NCBI GenBank assembly: GCA_018881555.1
Contig: JACAXG010000069.1
Span: 3,705,403-3,769,402 of the forward strand
Reading direction: 5' to 3'
Source of the DNA: Amblyornis subalaris
Taxonomy: Eukaryota > Chordata > Aves > Passeriformes > Ptilonorhynchidae
Length of the DNA: 64,000 bases
Part shown: positions 61,246 to 64,000 of the stretch, piece after piece
Position numbering within the stretch: position 1 is the first letter of the stretch
Layout of the letters: the number at the start of each line of letters is the position of its first letter
Translations under genes and position numbers: made by a program
Notes under the pieces: model-generated
Databases searched by the model: none
What the model was told of the DNA's origin: nothing
What the model saw: the letters and a program-made list of their open reading frames with translations, nothing else

Positions 61246-64000
61246 TTTACATGCCTTGTATGAATTCTCTTTGCTACTACCACATTGCTATTGAGTGTTG
61301 TGATAAGATTTTATATCCTACTGGGTAATAACGTAATTTAGCAACCACAAATGAATCATTAGTAGCTGTTTAAAAGCACATTCCTTCACCTGGCCTCATG
61401 TTCCTTTAGGGAGCAGTTCAATCCACACAGAACCCCAGTTAAGTCTCGTAGACATGATGAGACATGGTAAGTGACTGGTTGTTCTCTTCTCCATCTAAAA
61501 TTTGAGCATTGGACTATTTTAAACTCTCCCTCTATACGTCATAACTACTCAATTTATAACAAAACATAGACACTGTAGTTAAGTCTACTAGTCAGACTTC
61601 TGTTTGTAACAGCTATAGGATATTGCTAAGATGTGAGCATGAAGAATTCTAGAAAACAAGATTTCAGATAGGTTTGACATGGATGGCACAGGCTAATGAA
61701 ATGATTTCAGCATTTTTCAGAATATAGCCCAGCAAAAAGGCTATGCATGTCTTAAGACTGGAGCAATGAAATACCTTGACTAACCACTGACACTCAGTAA
61801 TTCTTGTCAATCAATCTTTATAGCTCTATTATGCATCATTTAAAGTTTTCCCTCTTTCATCTCCTTTTCCTGCTTCCTAAGTTTTTACTAATTATCACTT
61901 TTATGATGTTAGCTTTTTATCCTGAAGTGTTAACATTTGCACCAAATGTGTACATGCAAGTTAGACGCAAAAACTAAACCTCCCATTTACACTTTCCTAC
62001 CCCAAAGTATAATTCTTGCAGGCATCCATTAAAGGTGAAAATAGAACTCAAGTGTGGAATTTTTGGCACAACTTTTATAATGTATGTTTCTCCAAAATAT
62101 TATTTTCAAGGTCATTCATAAAATGGTACTGAACTTCAGCTTCTTAATAAAATCTGTTTGAGCAGGTGCAGTGACAGATTGATTCAATTTTTGTTTAGTA
62201 TATCCTGCACAATTGCTGTCAAACACAGCAAAAATAACTCACTACACTTACAATTTTAATTAATTTATTCATTCATTAAATAATTTAAAATGCGATCAGG
62301 TTTTCAATTACAAATATGACTATGCTGACTAAAACATAACAAATAGCCAGTTTATGAAGAGTTAGAAAGTTAAAGGCCACAATTATTTTTCTAATACAAG
62401 GAATGGCATAAATTAAAATAATATATCACACAGAAGGATTTGCATCTGTTTAAACAATTTGACAACCTAGAAAGAGCAGCAGTAAAAAAAAAAATCTCCA
62501 TACTGTTTTCATTATATGGTAAATAGAGATCTGTTTAATGCTTTCACCAACTAATAGTAATGTGTTCAGGATTTCTCCCAGAAAAAGAAATCTCGTAGAA
62601 CTGGCTTGTCAAGTAACCTATTAGACAGCAATTTGCTTATAAGGCATGAATGGAGTGCTTTGGTCAAGAATTGTTTCAACTTTTTTCACTCTAATAAGAC
62701 CTTCACCTTCCAGCTCAAGAGCAGAAGGCTCACTGATCTGCCTGAAGGCCAGGGGAAGTCACGCTTGAATACCTGTAAATGAGTGCAAAGGTGCACCCAT
62801 CAATGTCCTCACTCACTCACTCACTCACTCACTCACTCACTCACTCACTCTCTCAAGTTTAAGCCAAGTTGCTGCTCAAATTTCTATCATGCTCTGAGTC
62901 ATGCATTAAAAAGAAACAGCAGACAGTTGCCACAACGCACTGAATAGAGACTAAGGTAGAAAGAATACCTATTTCCATTTCCACTGAGTACACATTTTCT
63001 TTGCCAAGTGCTAGCAGAATACAAAGCAAGGTGTAAGTCCTTGGCTTCTATACAGCATAGACTGAAAAGAACTGTTGTGTGTCTTCACAGTAAGTGCCTT
63101 CTCTTTTTTTTGGCTGCTCTGCCAAGATATTAGACATTTCTACCAGTTCATTTTCTAAGTATGTTTTTCTGAGTTCTTGTGTCTTTTCAATTGCACACAT
63201 CAATAATAGTAAATACTTGCAGCAAAGCCCATTGTTCCTTATGCAGGCAACCCAGGGCAGAGAGGGATAAAACAATCTGAATGTAATGCTTATCAAGATG
63301 CCTTTAAACTCCACTGCTGTGAACAGACATTTTCCCTCTGTATACAAAGATCATGTACTCTGCCCTCCCACAAAATAGTAGCACCCACAAAATAACACAT
63401 CTGAGCACACATACTTACATCCTGCACACTTAAGCCTGAATTCACATGGGTTTGAATACTTATTTTAATTGTTCCTCTTGTTATGACTTGATTTTACAGA
63501 AGTGTATTTATAGCCCTTACCTTCCTAGGCTTCCTGAATGTCAGAGAAGACAACACTGAAATTTCCTTCTCTTCAATTACAGAAGCGAAAAAGACTATGG
63601 CTTTAAATTAGGCAACTGTCTTAAAAAAAAAAAAAAAACCCAACAATTTTTTAAAAATAAGTAAATGCTTTTACAGTAGGAAAGTGCATAGATGTACAAG
63701 CAGAAAATATAGTCATTTATCTCAAAAAACTTTAAAAGCAACATTTACAGAACTTAGCCTTTGTTCTGGACTAGCTTTTATATCAGTATACTTAGGATTG
63801 TGCATATAATCAAGGGTAGCCCAAAATACTCAATAAATTACTGTGAAGAAAGATGTACAAAGCTGTTGTAAAGTGGAGTTCCACTACACGGCATCAAATC
63901 CTGGAAGAACTGAGAGCAGTCCACGGCAGCTGGAATCTCAGTGGAACAGAGCCAAGTGCAAACAAAATTACTGTCGTGGATAAATCACATCCAAGGTAGC
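61246..64000. other. Intronic sequence without recognised genes
   Basis: AT-rich intron at the window edge. It holds an (ACTC)n microsatellite (annotated separately) and A runs at 62,486-62,496 and 63,622-63,638. The frame at 63,048-63,347 (minus) is unrecognised. The first coding exon of PDE4D7 was looked for and not seen. Confidence 0.55.
62809..62852. repeat. (ACTC)n microsatellite
   Basis: About ten ACTC units on the plus strand. It is the reverse complement of the GAGT array 4.4 kb earlier. Confidence 0.95.

Overview
The window is vertebrate nuclear DNA, almost certainly from a bird. It is AT-rich and intronic, and it contains one CpG island. It carries about ten fragments of CR1 LINEs, the dominant avian retrotransposon, recognisable from their antisense 3' ends, their (ATTCTATG)-like tails and decayed reverse-transcriptase frames. 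There is also one avian-type LTR. There is no bacterial-style gene layout. Most open frames over 60 codons are chance frames or dead CR1 frames.

The only host gene I can support is PDE4D (cAMP-specific 3',5'-cyclic phosphodiesterase 4D), read on the minus strand. Two alternative 5' coding exons are present. The exon at 38,979-39,214 encodes most of the unique N-terminus of the PDE4D7 isoform, including a conserved RRLS protein kinase A site. The exon at 12,347-12,717 encodes the unique N-terminus of PDE4D4 and lies in a CpG island (about 11,790-13,250) that should hold its promoter. Both exons end two bases into a codon, at GT donors. They are therefore built to join the same downstream exon, which starts the regulatory and catalytic region common to long PDE4D forms and lies before position 1. 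The D7-then-D4 order along the minus strand matches the known mammalian gene. PDE4D is Z-linked in chicken, so this is probably Z-chromosome sequence (inference).

Layout: 1-12,346 is the intron after the D4 exon, with one CR1 tail and one MIR-like relic. 11,790-13,250 is the CpG island and D4 exon. 13,250-38,978 lies between the two alternative exons. It holds an old CR1 (14.85-16.0 kb), a 13 kb stretch without recognisable repeats (16-29.16 kb), a nearly complete but broken CR1 with most of ORF2 (29.16-32.33 kb), a second CR1 piece in the opposite orientation, and a second MIR-like relic (34.1 kb). 38,979-39,214 is the D7 exon. 39,215-64,000 is the intron upstream of it, with the LTR (40.58-41.58 kb), most of the CR1 copies (45-61 kb) and several microsatellites, including one tetranucleotide motif present in opposite orientations.

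I found no previously undescribed system. The most interesting points are the bird-specific shape of the PDE4D4 N-terminus (its proline tract is nearly gone), the retained kinase site in PDE4D7, the LTR close to the D7 exon, very old SINE/LINE fossils, and the repeat-free stretch between the two alternative promoters. Family names for repeats come from pattern memory and were not checked against a database.
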